A DNA stretch of 64,000 nt. Origin: Pseudonocardia oroxyli. GTDB lineage: Bacteria; Actinomycetota; Actinomycetes; Mycobacteriales; Pseudonocardiaceae. The first letter of the stretch is position 1. Each line of letters starts with the position of its first letter. Location: assembly GCF_900102195.1 (NCBI RefSeq), contig NZ_FNBE01000011.1, positions 1 through 64,000 of the forward strand, given 5' to 3'. Below the pieces are notes generated by a model. That model was given only the letters and a program-made list of their open reading frames with translations, was not told the origin of the DNA and made no database searches. Below are positions 51,291 through 59,332 of this stretch, piece after piece. Made by a program: the position numbers and the translations under genes.

Positions 51291-51790
51291 TCAGCGGTGC
51301 GGGACCCGGCCCGCCCGCGCCGACTGGACGGCCTGCGCCCCGTAGATCGCCTCGACGAGCGGAGCGAGGTCCGGATGGCCTCGCAGCTCCAGACCGCCGT
51401 CGACGGAGATCGTCTGTCCGGTGACGAATCTCGACTCCGGGCCCGCGAGGAACCGCACGGCTTCGGCCACCTCGTCGGGCTCTCCGCCGCGACCGAGCGG
51501 GATGCGTTCGACGAAGGCCTGGAGGGTCGCACGGTGGTCGAACATGCCCTCAGTCGCAGCGGTGCGGGTCAGACCCGGTCAGACGATGTCGACCCGGATC
51601 TTCGCCGCGGCGAGCTCGAGCGCCGCAGTGCGGGCGAGCTGCTCCACAGCGTCCAGCCCTGGGCGACGCCGGCATCGTCGATCGATGAGTCGAGGTGGGC
51701 GGTCGCCGCGGAAGGCCGGCCCACCGCTGCTCGCACGCCGGCGTCATCGGTGACGCCGAGCGGGAGTCCGGGCTGCAGCCGGGGAGGACG
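51291..51790 (-). pseudogene. SDR pseudogene with internal deletion and in-frame TGA
   Basis: Minus-strand pieces appear in order: GVTDDAGVRAAV, HLDSSIDDAGVAQG (a decayed N-N-A-G region), then AVEQLARTAALELAAAKIRV, DIV-stop-PGLTRTAATEGMF and the intact end RFLAGPESRFVTGQTISVDG. The S-x-Y-x3-K core is deleted, a frameshift follows the N-N-A-G region, and a TGA interrupts V-x-P-G. The Rossmann start is also missing. It cannot make an enzyme. An open 84-codon frame (51291-51545) is only its tail. Confidence 0.8.
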
Positions 51791-51826
51791 TCGTACGGGG
51801 CCGCACTCGGGCCCCGTACGACGTCC
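51786..51826. terminator. Perfect 17-bp terminator hairpin
   Basis: GGACGTCGTACGGGGCC (51786-51802) is the exact complement of 51810-51826, with a 7-base loop. It lies 17 bases beyond the stop of SBP1 and would end its leftward transcript. Confidence 0.82.
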
Positions 51827-51843
51827 CTGTCCTTCGGTTCGGG

Positions 51844-53214
51844 TCAGGGCCTGCTCTGCAGCGAGGCGAAGCACTTGAACGGGCCCCGGACCACGTACTT
51901 CTTGTTCTCCACCTGCATCGGGGCGCCGCAGTCGGCCTGCGTGAAGTGCCCCGCCGGGAACGGCAGGCTCGCCGGACCACCCGGCGTCGACGAGGTGTAG
52001 GTATAGCCCCCACCGTTGACCGCCTGATCGAACGTCTTCGTGTTCAGATCGGGGCCGGCCGCCGCCAGCTGCGACAGGAACATGTCCGCCATCGCGTAGC
52101 CGTACACGGTCGCCTGGCTCACCTCCACGTTGTCGGCCTGGAAGTCCTTGGCCATCTGCTCGTTGTACGGTGTCTTCATCTCGACCGGCGGTGTCTGCGA
52201 CACCGACCAGGAGCCCTCGAGAGCCGCCGCCAACGCGGGCTGACGCTCGAGCAAGCCCGGCAGGTAGCCCGACGGGTTGAAGACCGGGCCGGTGTAGCCC
52301 CCGGCTTTGAGCGCTGCCATGACCTGGCCGACGGTGGCGAGTCCGACGTTGAGGACGACCGCGTTCGGCTTGGCCGCGAGCGCCGGGCGGGTGTACGGGC
52401 TGTAGTCGGTGACCCCGGTCAGCGGCATGATCGACTTGTTGTACACGGTCTGGCCGCCGTCGGCCTTGAGAACCTTCTCCGCGTCGTCGAACGACGACCG
52501 CGAGGAGTCGTTGTCGGTCCCGATGAACGCGACCTTCATGTCGGGGTAGTCGAGACCCGAGGCCGGCAGCTCGTAGTTGTTGGCCGAGTAGGCGAACCCG
52601 TAGGGCAGCGAGGTCACCCCGTTGCTCACGAGGCAGCCGTTGAAGCCGAACCCCCAGCGGGTACCGCAGTAACCCGGCAGGAACCCGTAACCGTAGAACG
52701 GCACCTCGTTCTGGTTCAGATAGTCCGTGACCTGCGGGGTCGCGAAGGTACTGAACTGCATCATCGCGAACACCTGGTCCTGTTCGACCAGACGCTTGCT
52801 GATCGCGAGGTTCGTGTCCGCGCTGCCGCCGTCGTCGTTGCAGCCGAGGAAGTCGATCATCCGGCCATTGACACCACCCGCCGCGTTCGCCCGGTCGATC
52901 CGCGCCTTGAACCCGGTGTCAGGGTTCGGGAAGTACGCGTTCAGGTTCACGCACCCGACCTTGACCGAGGTCGCGGTCACCCCACGAGTCAGCCCCGACC
53001 CCGGCGTGCCGGCGAGCGGGAGACCATTGACCTTCTGAGCGACCTCGGGAGCGACACCGACGGCATTGAGGGCGCCGGTGGTATCGGCCGACGCGTCGAC
53101 GGTGCTGGTCGGCTTGCTGGTCGTTCCCGCGCCGGAGCCCGAGCCACATCCGGCCAGAACTGTTGTCGCAACCGCCACGACGGCGACCGCGACCGACACT
53201 ACAGATCTCTTCAC
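51844..53214 (-). CDS. LivK-type substrate-binding lipoprotein, copy 1
   Basis: GTG 53214 with AAGGAG six bases upstream is the clear start; longer frames are unlikely. The 456-residue lipoprotein has leader VAVVAVATTVLAGC with a lipobox Cys, then a Gly/Ser/Thr linker and a Peripla_BP_6 domain (TSVKVGCVNLNAYFPNPDTG, DRANAAGGVNGRMIDFLGCN, KRLVEQDQVFAMMQFSTFAT). Cysteines in GFLPGYCGTRWGFGFNGCLV suggest a disulfide. It should deliver substrate to the fused Liv importer. Compared with copy 2 it differs mostly in pocket regions (for example SWSVSQTPP versus SYSLSVIPP). Confidence 0.9.
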   Translation of the reverse strand: MKRSVVSVAVAVVAVATTVLAGCGSGSGAGTTSKPTSTVDASADTTGALNAVGVAPEVAQKVNGLPLAGTPGSGLTRGVTATSVKVGCVNLNAYFPNPDTGFKARIDRANAAGGVNGRMIDFLGCNDDGGSADTNLAISKRLVEQDQVFAMMQFSTFATPQVTDYLNQNEVPFYGYGFLPGYCGTRWGFGFNGCLVSNGVTSLPYGFAYSANNYELPASGLDYPDMKVAFIGTDNDSSRSSFDDAEKVLKADGGQTVYNKSIMPLTGVTDYSPYTRPALAAKPNAVVLNVGLATVGQVMAALKAGGYTGPVFNPSGYLPGLLERQPALAAALEGSWSVSQTPPVEMKTPYNEQMAKDFQADNVEVSQATVYGYAMADMFLSQLAAAGPDLNTKTFDQAVNGGGYTYTSSTPGGPASLPFPAGHFTQADCGAPMQVENKKYVVRGPFKCFASLQSRP

Positions 53215-53447
53215 CCTGGCTCCTTGCCTGAGTTCCATTCGCCACGGCGGCGACCACCGCGGCCACGCCTCGGACACAAACGGGCTCCATCCCGGCGGCG
53301 AGCTCGTCGCCCCCGCGAGCGCCGCCCCGAGATTCCTGCTGGTCTAAGGTGTGGACACAGACGGCTGTCGGCCGCGGCGCGGCGGGGATCTCCCGGCCGG
53401 CGCGGCGACGGCCTCGCTCGTCATCGCGACCACGGATGCGCCGCGAC

Positions 53448-53476
53448 AGCGTAAAGCTGATAAGAATCATTGGCAA
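53448..53476 (-). promoter_or_regulatory. SBP1 promoter with conserved spacer
   Basis: On the minus strand TTGCCA, 17 bp (ATGATTCTTATCAGCTT) and TACGCT. The 5' leader would be about 230 bases, since the gene starts at 53214. The gene-free region 53215-53555 otherwise shows nothing definite. Confidence 0.75.
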
Positions 53477-53555
53477 GGGGGATCCGGCCGGCACGGGCCG
53501 GGGTCGGGAGATGCCTCCCGACCCCGGCTTCCTCGCTACTCGGTCGACGACCGGC

Positions 53556-54926
53556 TCACGGCCTGGTCTGCACCGAGGTGAAGCACTTGTACGGACCCTT
53601 GACCACGTACTTCTTGTTCACCACCTGCATCGGAGCGCCGCAGTCGGCCGGCACGAAGTGCCCCGCCGGGAACGGCAGGCTCGCCGGACCACCCGGCGTC
53701 GACGAGGTGTAGGTATAGCCCCCACCGTTGACCGCCTGGTCGAACGTCTTCGTGTTCAGGTCAGGGCCGGCCGCCGCCAGCTGCGACAGGAACATGTCCG
53801 CCTGGGCGTAGGCGAAGATGGTCGCCTGGCTCAGCTGCACGTTGGCGCCCTCGAAGTCCTTCACCATCTGGTCGTTGAACGGCGTCTTCATCTCGACCGG
53901 CGGGATCACGGACAACGAGTAGGAACCTTCCAACGCCGCGGCCAGCGCCGGCTGACGCTCGAGCAGCCCCGGCAGGTAGCCCGAGGTGTTGAAGACAGGA
54001 CCGGTATAGCCGCCGCCCTTCAGCGCCGCCACGACCTGCCCGAAGGTCGCGAGCCCGACGTTGAGGTCGACCGCGTTCGGCTTCTCGGCCAGCGCCGGCC
54101 GGATGTACGGACTGTAGTCGGTGACGCCGGTCAGCGGCATGATCGACTTGTTGTACACGGTCTGGCCGCCGTCGGCCTTGAGAACCTTCTCCGCATCGTC
54201 GAACGACGACCGCGAGGAGTCGTTGTCGGTCCCGATGAACGCGACCTTGATGTCCTGGTATGGGATGCCCGAGGCCGGGAACATGGAGTTGTTGGCCGTG
54301 AGCGCCCAGCCGTACGGGATCGAGCTGATGCCGCTGCTGACGACGCATCCGTTGAAGCCGAACCCCCAGCGGGTACCGCAGAACCCGGGCAGGAAGCCCC
54401 AGCCGTAGAACGGCACCTCGTTCTGGTTGAGATAGTCCGTGACCTGCGGGGTCGCGAAGGTACTGAACTGCATCATCGCGAACACCTGGTCCTGTTCGAC
54501 CAGACGCTTGCTGATGGCGAGGTTGGCGTCGGCACTGCCGCCGTCGTCGTTGCAGCCGAGGAAGTCGATCTTGCGGCCATTGACACCACCCGCCGCGTTC
54601 GCCCGGTCGATCCGCGCCTTGAACGCGGTATCGGGGTTCGGGAAGAACGCGTTCAGGTTCACGCACCCGACCTTGACCGAGGTCGCGGTCACCCCACGAG
54701 TCAGCCCCGACCCCGGCGTGCCGGCGAGCGGGAGACCATTGACCTTCTGAGCGACCTCGGGAGCGACACCGACGGCATTGAGCGCCCCGCCGGTATCACC
54801 CGACGCGTCGACGGTACTGGACGGATTGGCTGACGCTCCCGAACCGGAGCCCGAGCCACATCCGGCCAGAACTGTTGTCGCAACCGCCACGACGGCGACC
54901 GCGACCGCTACTACGGACCTCTTCAC
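53556..54926 (-). CDS. LivK-type substrate-binding lipoprotein, copy 2
   Basis: GTG 54926 has GAGGAG upstream at the same spacing as copy 1. The 456-residue protein carries the same lipobox leader (VATTVLAGC) and Peripla_BP_6 domain. Differences from copy 1 cluster in substrate-facing stretches: NAFFPNPDTAFKA, SSGISSIPYGWALTANNSMF, SYSLSVIPPVEMKTPFN and GANVQLSQATIFAYAQADMF. So the two copies may bind related but different ligands. It has its own promoter 238 bases upstream and no transport genes of its own. The likely partner is the fused importer at 44.0-47.7 kb. Confidence 0.9.
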   Translation of the reverse strand: MKRSVVAVAVAVVAVATTVLAGCGSGSGSGASANPSSTVDASGDTGGALNAVGVAPEVAQKVNGLPLAGTPGSGLTRGVTATSVKVGCVNLNAFFPNPDTAFKARIDRANAAGGVNGRKIDFLGCNDDGGSADANLAISKRLVEQDQVFAMMQFSTFATPQVTDYLNQNEVPFYGWGFLPGFCGTRWGFGFNGCVVSSGISSIPYGWALTANNSMFPASGIPYQDIKVAFIGTDNDSSRSSFDDAEKVLKADGGQTVYNKSIMPLTGVTDYSPYIRPALAEKPNAVDLNVGLATFGQVVAALKGGGYTGPVFNTSGYLPGLLERQPALAAALEGSYSLSVIPPVEMKTPFNDQMVKDFEGANVQLSQATIFAYAQADMFLSQLAAAGPDLNTKTFDQAVNGGGYTYTSSTPGGPASLPFPAGHFVPADCGAPMQVVNKKYVVKGPYKCFTSVQTRP

Positions 54927-55163
54927 CCTGGCTCCTCGCCTCAGTTCCACTCGCCACGGCGGCGATCGTGGACGCTCGGCCCCGACCCGAACGGGCGGCG
55001 TGGAGTGCGACCGTCGTCGCCACCCACGCCGCCTTCAACGTGCTTTCGAGGTCCACGGGCACGGACATGCGTGCACCGCTTCCTCTCCGCGCCGGGAGGC
55101 TCCCGGCCTGCGACTGCGCGCACCGGAACCCTTGTGTAACCGCGATCACAGTGGCGCCGCGAC

Positions 55164-55192
55164 AGCGTAAAGCTGATCACATTCCTTGACAA
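55164..55192 (-). promoter_or_regulatory. SBP2 promoter with conserved spacer
   Basis: On the minus strand TTGTCA, 17 bp (AGGAATGTGATCAGCTT) and TACGCT. The box lies in the 327-base gap between SBP2 and SBP3. The spacer core AATGTGATCAG recurs at 42031-42041. Confidence 0.77.
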
Positions 55193-55253
55193 GAGGGATT
55201 CGCCGAGCCGAGCCGCTGCGCCACCCGACCTCCAGGATTCGGATTCGACCGGG

Positions 55254-55673
55254 TCACGGCCTGGACTGCACGGATGAGAAGCACGTGTACGCACCTCGGA
55301 CCACATACCTGTTGTTGATCAGCTGCATCGCGGCCCCGCAGTCGGCCTGCGTGACGTGCCCCGCCGGGTACGGCAGGCTCGCCGGACCACCGGGCGTCGA
55401 CGAGGTGTAGGTATAGCCCCCACCGTTGACCGCCTGATCGAACGTCTTCGTGTTCAGATCGGGGCCGGCCGCCGCCAGCTGCGACAGGAACATGTCCGCC
55501 ATCGCGTAGCCCTGTACGGTCGCCCGGCTCAGCTTCACGTAGCCGGCCTGGGAAGTCGTTCAGCATCTGGACGTCGAACGGAGTGGCCTGCTCGACGGGC
55601 GGGGTCCAGGACACCGACTGGAGGCCCTCGAGGGCGGCGGCCGGGGAGGCTGCGTCCTGAGTGATCTGTTCAC
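55254..55673 (-). pseudogene. LivK-type SBP copy 3, truncated by internal deletion
   Basis: The original start (GTG 55673, preceded by AGAAGGGGCCAGG) and the first codons remain (VNRSL...). The gene then jumps to the last quarter: AALEGLQSVSWTPPVEQATP, a frameshift near 55550, then LSRATVQGYAMADMFLSQLA and an intact end with SLPYPAGHVTQADCGAAMQL. About 350 residues, including the lipobox and most of the ligand pocket, are gone. Promoter and terminal sequence match copies 1 and 2. Confidence 0.88.
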
Positions 55674-55856
55674 CCTGGCCCCTTCTGCCTGAGTCTGGGA
55701 GTACCGGGGCCGGACTGGAGCCCGCCAGACGAGTCTCGACCGTGCCGCGTGTTGCGTCGGAGTGCGACGACGAGCACCGCTCACGCGGACCCCCAACCGC
55801 CTCGAACCCTGCCTCTGCGTCGGCGAGCTGTAACGTCAGTCACAGTAGGCCGCGTC

Positions 55857-55885
55857 AGCGTAAAGCTGATAACATTGATGGGCAA
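55857..55885 (-). promoter_or_regulatory. SBP3 (pseudogene) promoter with conserved spacer
   Basis: On the minus strand TTGCCC, 17 bp (ATCAATGTTATCAGCTT) and TACGCT, 184 bases upstream of the remnant start. The box is kept although its gene is destroyed. It may also influence the divergent HD-domain gene at 55986. Confidence 0.72.
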
Positions 55886-55985
55886 GTGGCGCCCTGACGA
55901 CGGCGTTCGCTTCTCCCGGTGGCCTGAATCGTCCCGTCCGTACGAGGCCGCCCTGGTCGACAACCCCGATGAAGGGTGAACCGCA

Positions 55986-56528
55986 ATGGTGCGACGACTC
56001 GATGCCGTTTCCGCCGACGAGTGGCGTGCACGCCGGGCCGCCGCCGCCCCGCGACGGGTCGCGGGGCCACTGCTGGACCTCCTACGGACGAGCGCCACCC
56101 TGACCGTCTTCGACGCCGACCATCTGACCCACCAGCTGCAGACCGCCACTCGGGCCTTCCGGGCAGGCGCGGACGACGAGCTGGTCGTCGCCGCCCTCTT
56201 CCACGACGTAGCCGAGCTGACCGCAGGCCCGGCCCACGGAAAGGTTGCCGCCGAGCTGCTGCGACCCTACGTCGGAGACGACGCCTACCACATCGTCCGC
56301 ACTCACTCGGACTTCCAGGGCCGCTATTACAACGAGCACATGGGGCTCGAGCGGACCACCTACCTGCGCTGGGCGGACGAGCCCTGGTACGGGATCGCGC
56401 TGTGCTTCAGCGACGACTGGGACCAGGCGGCCTTCGATCCGGACTACGACACCCGCCCGCTGTCGTTCTTCGAGCCGATGGTGCACCGGGTACTCGCCGA
56501 GCCGGTGCGCGCCCGCGCGTCCGCGTGA
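55986..56528 (+). CDS. HD-domain protein
   Basis: The 180-residue protein (ATG 55986) contains an HD metal-dependent phosphohydrolase/oxygenase fold: H in FDADHLTHQLQTATRAF, the HD pair in VVAALFHDVAELTAG, and further histidines in DDAYHIVRTHSDFQG. The pattern and length resemble PhnZ-like and related HD-type mixed-valent diiron oxygenases as well as plain phosphohydrolases. The cofactor cannot be decided from sequence. Its stop overlaps the start of the ketopantoate-reductase-like gene (TGATG), so both act in one operon. Confidence 0.82.
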   Translation: MVRRLDAVSADEWRARRAAAAPRRVAGPLLDLLRTSATLTVFDADHLTHQLQTATRAFRAGADDELVVAALFHDVAELTAGPAHGKVAAELLRPYVGDDAYHIVRTHSDFQGRYYNEHMGLERTTYLRWADEPWYGIALCFSDDWDQAAFDPDYDTRPLSFFEPMVHRVLAEPVRARASA

Positions 56529-57439
56529 TGCCGGTCGCGACCACCGGGCGGGTGCGGCCGCGCTGCGCCGTCGTCGGATCCGGCGGGATCGGGGCCTTCT
56601 TCGGCGCCCAGGTGCCCCCCGCCCGTGGCTGGGTCGCCTACTGCGCCAGACGCCCCTTCACGCGGCTGCGGGTCGAGTCGGAGATCGGGCCGTACGACGC
56701 CCGGGTGCACTGCCTCACCGACCCCGGCTCCGTCCCCACGGACTGGCAGGGCCTCGACTGGGTGTTCGTCGCTGTCAAGGCGCAGCACACGCGGTCTGCG
56801 GAGGCCTGGCTCACGCGGCTCTGCTCGCCGAACACGCGGGTGGTCAGCCTCCAGAACGGCATCGAGCAGCGGGAGACCATCACACCGCTGATCCGTGGCG
56901 CCCAGCTCCTCGAGACAGCCGTGTACTGCGGCGCCGAGCTACGAGCGCCCGGGCTCGTCCACCAACGCGGCCAGGCCCGGGTCGTCACCGAGGACGTCCC
57001 GTTGGCAGGAGAGCTCGCCGAACTGTTCGCCGGGACGGCTGTCGTCATCGAGCGGAGTCCGGACTTCCGCACCGAGGCCTGGCGCAAGCTGATGGTCAAT
57101 GCGGCGGCCAACGGGCTCACCGCACTCACCCGAAAGCGCATGGGGGTGCTGCAGATCCCAGAGGTCGCGGAGCTCGCGCGGGCGGTGATGATGGAGATCC
57201 TGCCTCTCGCCCGGGTAGAGGGTGCACGCCTGTCCACAGAGGACGTCGATCGAGTCCTCACCACGCTCAGGTCGCCTGGATCGGCGGAGGCGATGACATC
57301 GATGTACCAGGACCGACTCGCCGACCGGCCCACCGAACACGACGCCATCTACGGCGCCGTCGCGCGCCGTGCTGAACGGCTGGGGGTCGAGGCTCCGCTG
57401 CACCGGGCGATCGCTGCCCTCCTCACCGGGGCGTGCTGA
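56528..57439 (+). CDS. Ketopantoate-reductase-family (ApbA/PanE) protein
   Basis: A 303-residue NAD(P)-dependent reductase. The Rossmann motif GSGGIGAFFGAQ starts the fold, followed by DWVFVAVKAQHT, SLQNGIEQRETI and the C-terminal domain with WRKLMVNAAANGLTAL, where the Lys and Asn are the catalytic residues of the family. The housekeeping panE is usually elsewhere, so a pathway-specific 2-keto acid or cyclic ketone reductase is likely. It is coupled to the HD gene, and its end overlaps the convergent SnoaL-like gene by 17 bases. Confidence 0.87.
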   Translation: MPVATTGRVRPRCAVVGSGGIGAFFGAQVPPARGWVAYCARRPFTRLRVESEIGPYDARVHCLTDPGSVPTDWQGLDWVFVAVKAQHTRSAEAWLTRLCSPNTRVVSLQNGIEQRETITPLIRGAQLLETAVYCGAELRAPGLVHQRGQARVVTEDVPLAGELAELFAGTAVVIERSPDFRTEAWRKLMVNAAANGLTALTRKRMGVLQIPEVAELARAVMMEILPLARVEGARLSTEDVDRVLTTLRSPGSAEAMTSMYQDRLADRPTEHDAIYGAVARRAERLGVEAPLHRAIAALLTGAC

Positions 57440-57899
57440 TCCGGGGTCCGTTCCCGCGGCCCTTCTCACGACCGGACAGGCGGGCGAGGACCCGGATGTC
57501 GCGGTGGCTCATGCGCCACCGGCCGTCGCGGCAGGGCACGGCCCGGTCCAGGTACCGGCCGAAGGAGCCGATCCGGCCCTCCCCCATCAGGTCGAGCCGC
57601 GCGAAGCAGGAGTCCAGCCGCACCCCGGCACCGTCGGGCTCGATCACCGTGTTCGTCACGAGGTGCAGATGGGGGACCGGATCGGCCACGCCGTCGAACG
57701 CCGCGCCGACCGCGTCCCGGCCTGCCAGCACGAGGGGGACGTCCCGCCCAGGACCGAAGATCCGCACCTCGGCGTCGGGCAGGAAGCAGCTCTCCCAGCC
57801 CTCGGCCTCCGGTGCCCGGTCGGCACAGGCGCTGTAGCGGGCGAGCATCCGCTCGAGGGCGTCCATGGGAAACCTCGGGACCGCCACCGGCCCGCTCAC
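57423..57899 (-). CDS. SnoaL-like (NTF2-fold) protein
   Basis: The 158-residue protein starts at GTG 57899. MDALERMLARYSACADRAPE, ESCFLPDAEVRIFGPGRDV, HLHLVTNTVIEPDGAGVRLD and WRMSHRDIRVLARL define an NTF2-like SnoaL_4 fold. Its stop region overlaps the convergent reductase gene. The upstream gene, a short NTF2-like protein, overlaps its start by four bases, suggesting the two pair as a heterodimer. Likely roles are dehydration or isomerisation of a cyclic intermediate. Confidence 0.82.
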   Translation of the reverse strand: MSGPVAVPRFPMDALERMLARYSACADRAPEAEGWESCFLPDAEVRIFGPGRDVPLVLAGRDAVGAAFDGVADPVPHLHLVTNTVIEPDGAGVRLDSCFARLDLMGEGRIGSFGRYLDRAVPCRDGRWRMSHRDIRVLARLSGREKGRGNGPRISTPR

Positions 57900-58183
57900 G
57901 ATGTCGCCGGCGGGTTCCGTCGCACCACGGTCCAGGAGCCGTCTGCGGCGCGGACCAGCTCGTCGACGACCCGCTCCCCCGACACGATGTGCGGATCGCG
58001 CGGGACGCCCCCGAGGACGAGGCGGATGCTGGTGACCCGGGCCGAGCCCTCGGTGATCTCGACCTCCGCGTTCGTGGTCAGCTCCAGCGCGTTCGACTCC
58101 TCGGTGTCCCCCCGCTCGCGGACCGCGCGATAGAGGGCCAGCCGAACCTCGTCGACCTCGGAGAGCGGCGGGAACGCGCTCAT
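57896..58183 (-). CDS. Minimal NTF2-like protein, partner of SnoaL-like gene
   Basis: ATG 58183 gives 95 residues, shorter than normal SnoaL-like proteins (130-160). The sheet part is present: ALELTTNAEVEITEGSARVT, RDPHIVSGERVVDELVRAAD and GSWTVVRRNPPATS at the end. The usual N-terminal helices are reduced to EVDEVRLALYRAVRERG. It overlaps both neighbours by four bases. It may be a non-catalytic subunit of the adjacent SnoaL-like protein, or a trimmed duplicate. Confidence 0.7.
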   Translation of the reverse strand: MSAFPPLSEVDEVRLALYRAVRERGDTEESNALELTTNAEVEITEGSARVTSIRLVLGGVPRDPHIVSGERVVDELVRAADGSWTVVRRNPPATS

Positions 58184-59115
58184 GCGGTCACCGGGTCCGG
58201 GCTGCCCAGTACTCCGGCGTGGTCGGCCCGCTCGCGCCAGGCGTCGAGCGACCTCTCGAACAGGTCACCGGGACCGGCCGGGATCGAGCAGACGACGCGT
58301 GCGACCCCGAGCTCGCGCAGGCTCTGCAGCTCGTCCACAGGGGGCAGTCGACGGGTGAACTTCTCCAGGTCGGCGCGCCCCCACGAGGTCCCCGAATACG
58401 CGATACCGATCTCGACGGAGCCGGGGTCCCGCCCGGCGGCCGCCACCGTGTCACGTACCCGGGCGATGTCGGCCGTACAGTCCGACGAGAGCAGGCCGCG
58501 GTGAGGGAAGAAGCCGTCTGCCGTCGCCACCAGGTCCGCGAGGTTCCGCTCGCTCGGCGAGCAGCCCAGGTGGATCTTCGGTCCCCCTGGCTGCACCGGC
58601 GCGGGGAGCGACCAGCTCTCGGTGAACCGCACCACCTCCCCGTCGAAGGCCGCCGCGTCGCCGGTCCAGAGCTTCTGCATCGCGGCGATGTTCTCTCGCA
58701 GGTGCACCCGCCTGCGCCGCGGCTCGATGCCGTTGTTGACCATCTCCAAAGGGTTCCACCCGTAGCCCACCCCGAGCTCGACCCGGCCTCCGGAGAGCCG
58801 GTCCACGGTGGCGATCGCCTTGGCCAGGGCGAGCGGCATGTGCTCGGCGACGAGCGCGATCAGGGTGCCGAGCCGGATACGGCGGGTGAGTGGCGCAGAG
58901 GCTGCCAGCACCGCCCAGGGGTCGGGAAAGCGCCGGTAGCGCTCCGGGAGGGCCTTGTCCCCCGCGTCCGGGTACCGAGTGTCGACCGGGAGGTGGGTGT
59001 GTTCACCGAGCCAGAGCGATCCGAAGCCCCGCTCCTCCACACCGGTGGCGACGCGAGGGACGAAGCGGGCGAGATCGGCGCTGTCGCCGAAGGGAACCAG
59101 GCAACCGACGTCCAC
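58180..59115 (-). CDS. LLM-class F420-dependent oxidoreductase
   Basis: The 311-residue TIM-barrel enzyme starts at GTG 59115 (MDVGCLVPFGDSADLARFVP). Features are EERGFGSLWLGEHTHLPVDT, RIRLGTLIALVAEHMPLALA, LSGGRVELGVGYGWNPLEMV and a C-terminal helix ending GDLFERSLDAWRERADHAG. It belongs to the subgroup commonly annotated Rv2161c- or TIGR03619-like. It uses F420 or FMN for hydride transfer on a pathway ketone, alcohol or alkene. It is first in an operon with two NTF2-fold genes. An AT-rich box (TTACCTTATCATATTAAG, 59157-59174) lies upstream. Confidence 0.88.
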   Translation of the reverse strand: MDVGCLVPFGDSADLARFVPRVATGVEERGFGSLWLGEHTHLPVDTRYPDAGDKALPERYRRFPDPWAVLAASAPLTRRIRLGTLIALVAEHMPLALAKAIATVDRLSGGRVELGVGYGWNPLEMVNNGIEPRRRRVHLRENIAAMQKLWTGDAAAFDGEVVRFTESWSLPAPVQPGGPKIHLGCSPSERNLADLVATADGFFPHRGLLSSDCTADIARVRDTVAAAGRDPGSVEIGIAYSGTSWGRADLEKFTRRLPPVDELQSLRELGVARVVCSIPAGPGDLFERSLDAWRERADHAGVLGSPDPVTA

Positions 59116-59332
59116 GAGCGACTCCTATGTCGATGCGTCTACGCGATGCGACGAATTTACCTTATCATATTAAGACCGCGGCGGATCATCTCACGCGTCC
59201 CGCAGGCCGGTGCCGGACCGTGCCGCGCTCGCCGGGATGCGGTGCCTCCGGCCTCCAGCAGGTCGATCCGAGAAGAGACAGGGCGGCTCGTCGGCGACGT
59301 CGGCCGGCCGCGAGAGAACAGGAGACCCCGTC

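Larger units (their letters stand above)
51844..55885 (-). repeat. Tandem triplication of an SBP gene with its promoter
   Basis: Three consecutive units, each made of an SBP gene plus leader and promoter, occur at 51844-53476, 53556-55192 and 55254-55885. The first two proteins are nearly the same, with long identical DNA blocks (for example around 52720-52800 and 54430-54510). The third unit has lost most of its gene but keeps promoter, ribosome site, gene start and last quarter. Confidence 0.87.

Noticed and set aside
51574-51576. In-frame TGA in the SDR tail as a second selenocysteine codon
   Set aside because: The gene has lost its catalytic core by deletion and has a frameshift, and the TGA replaces a residue before P-G that is not redox-active in SDRs. 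It is a nonsense mutation.
53215-53277. Longer SBP1 start (MSEAWPRWSPPWRMELRQ...)
   Set aside because: The GTG at 53214 has an ideal AAGGAG ribosome site and gives a proper lipoprotein leader, and copies 2 and 3 show the same arrangement.
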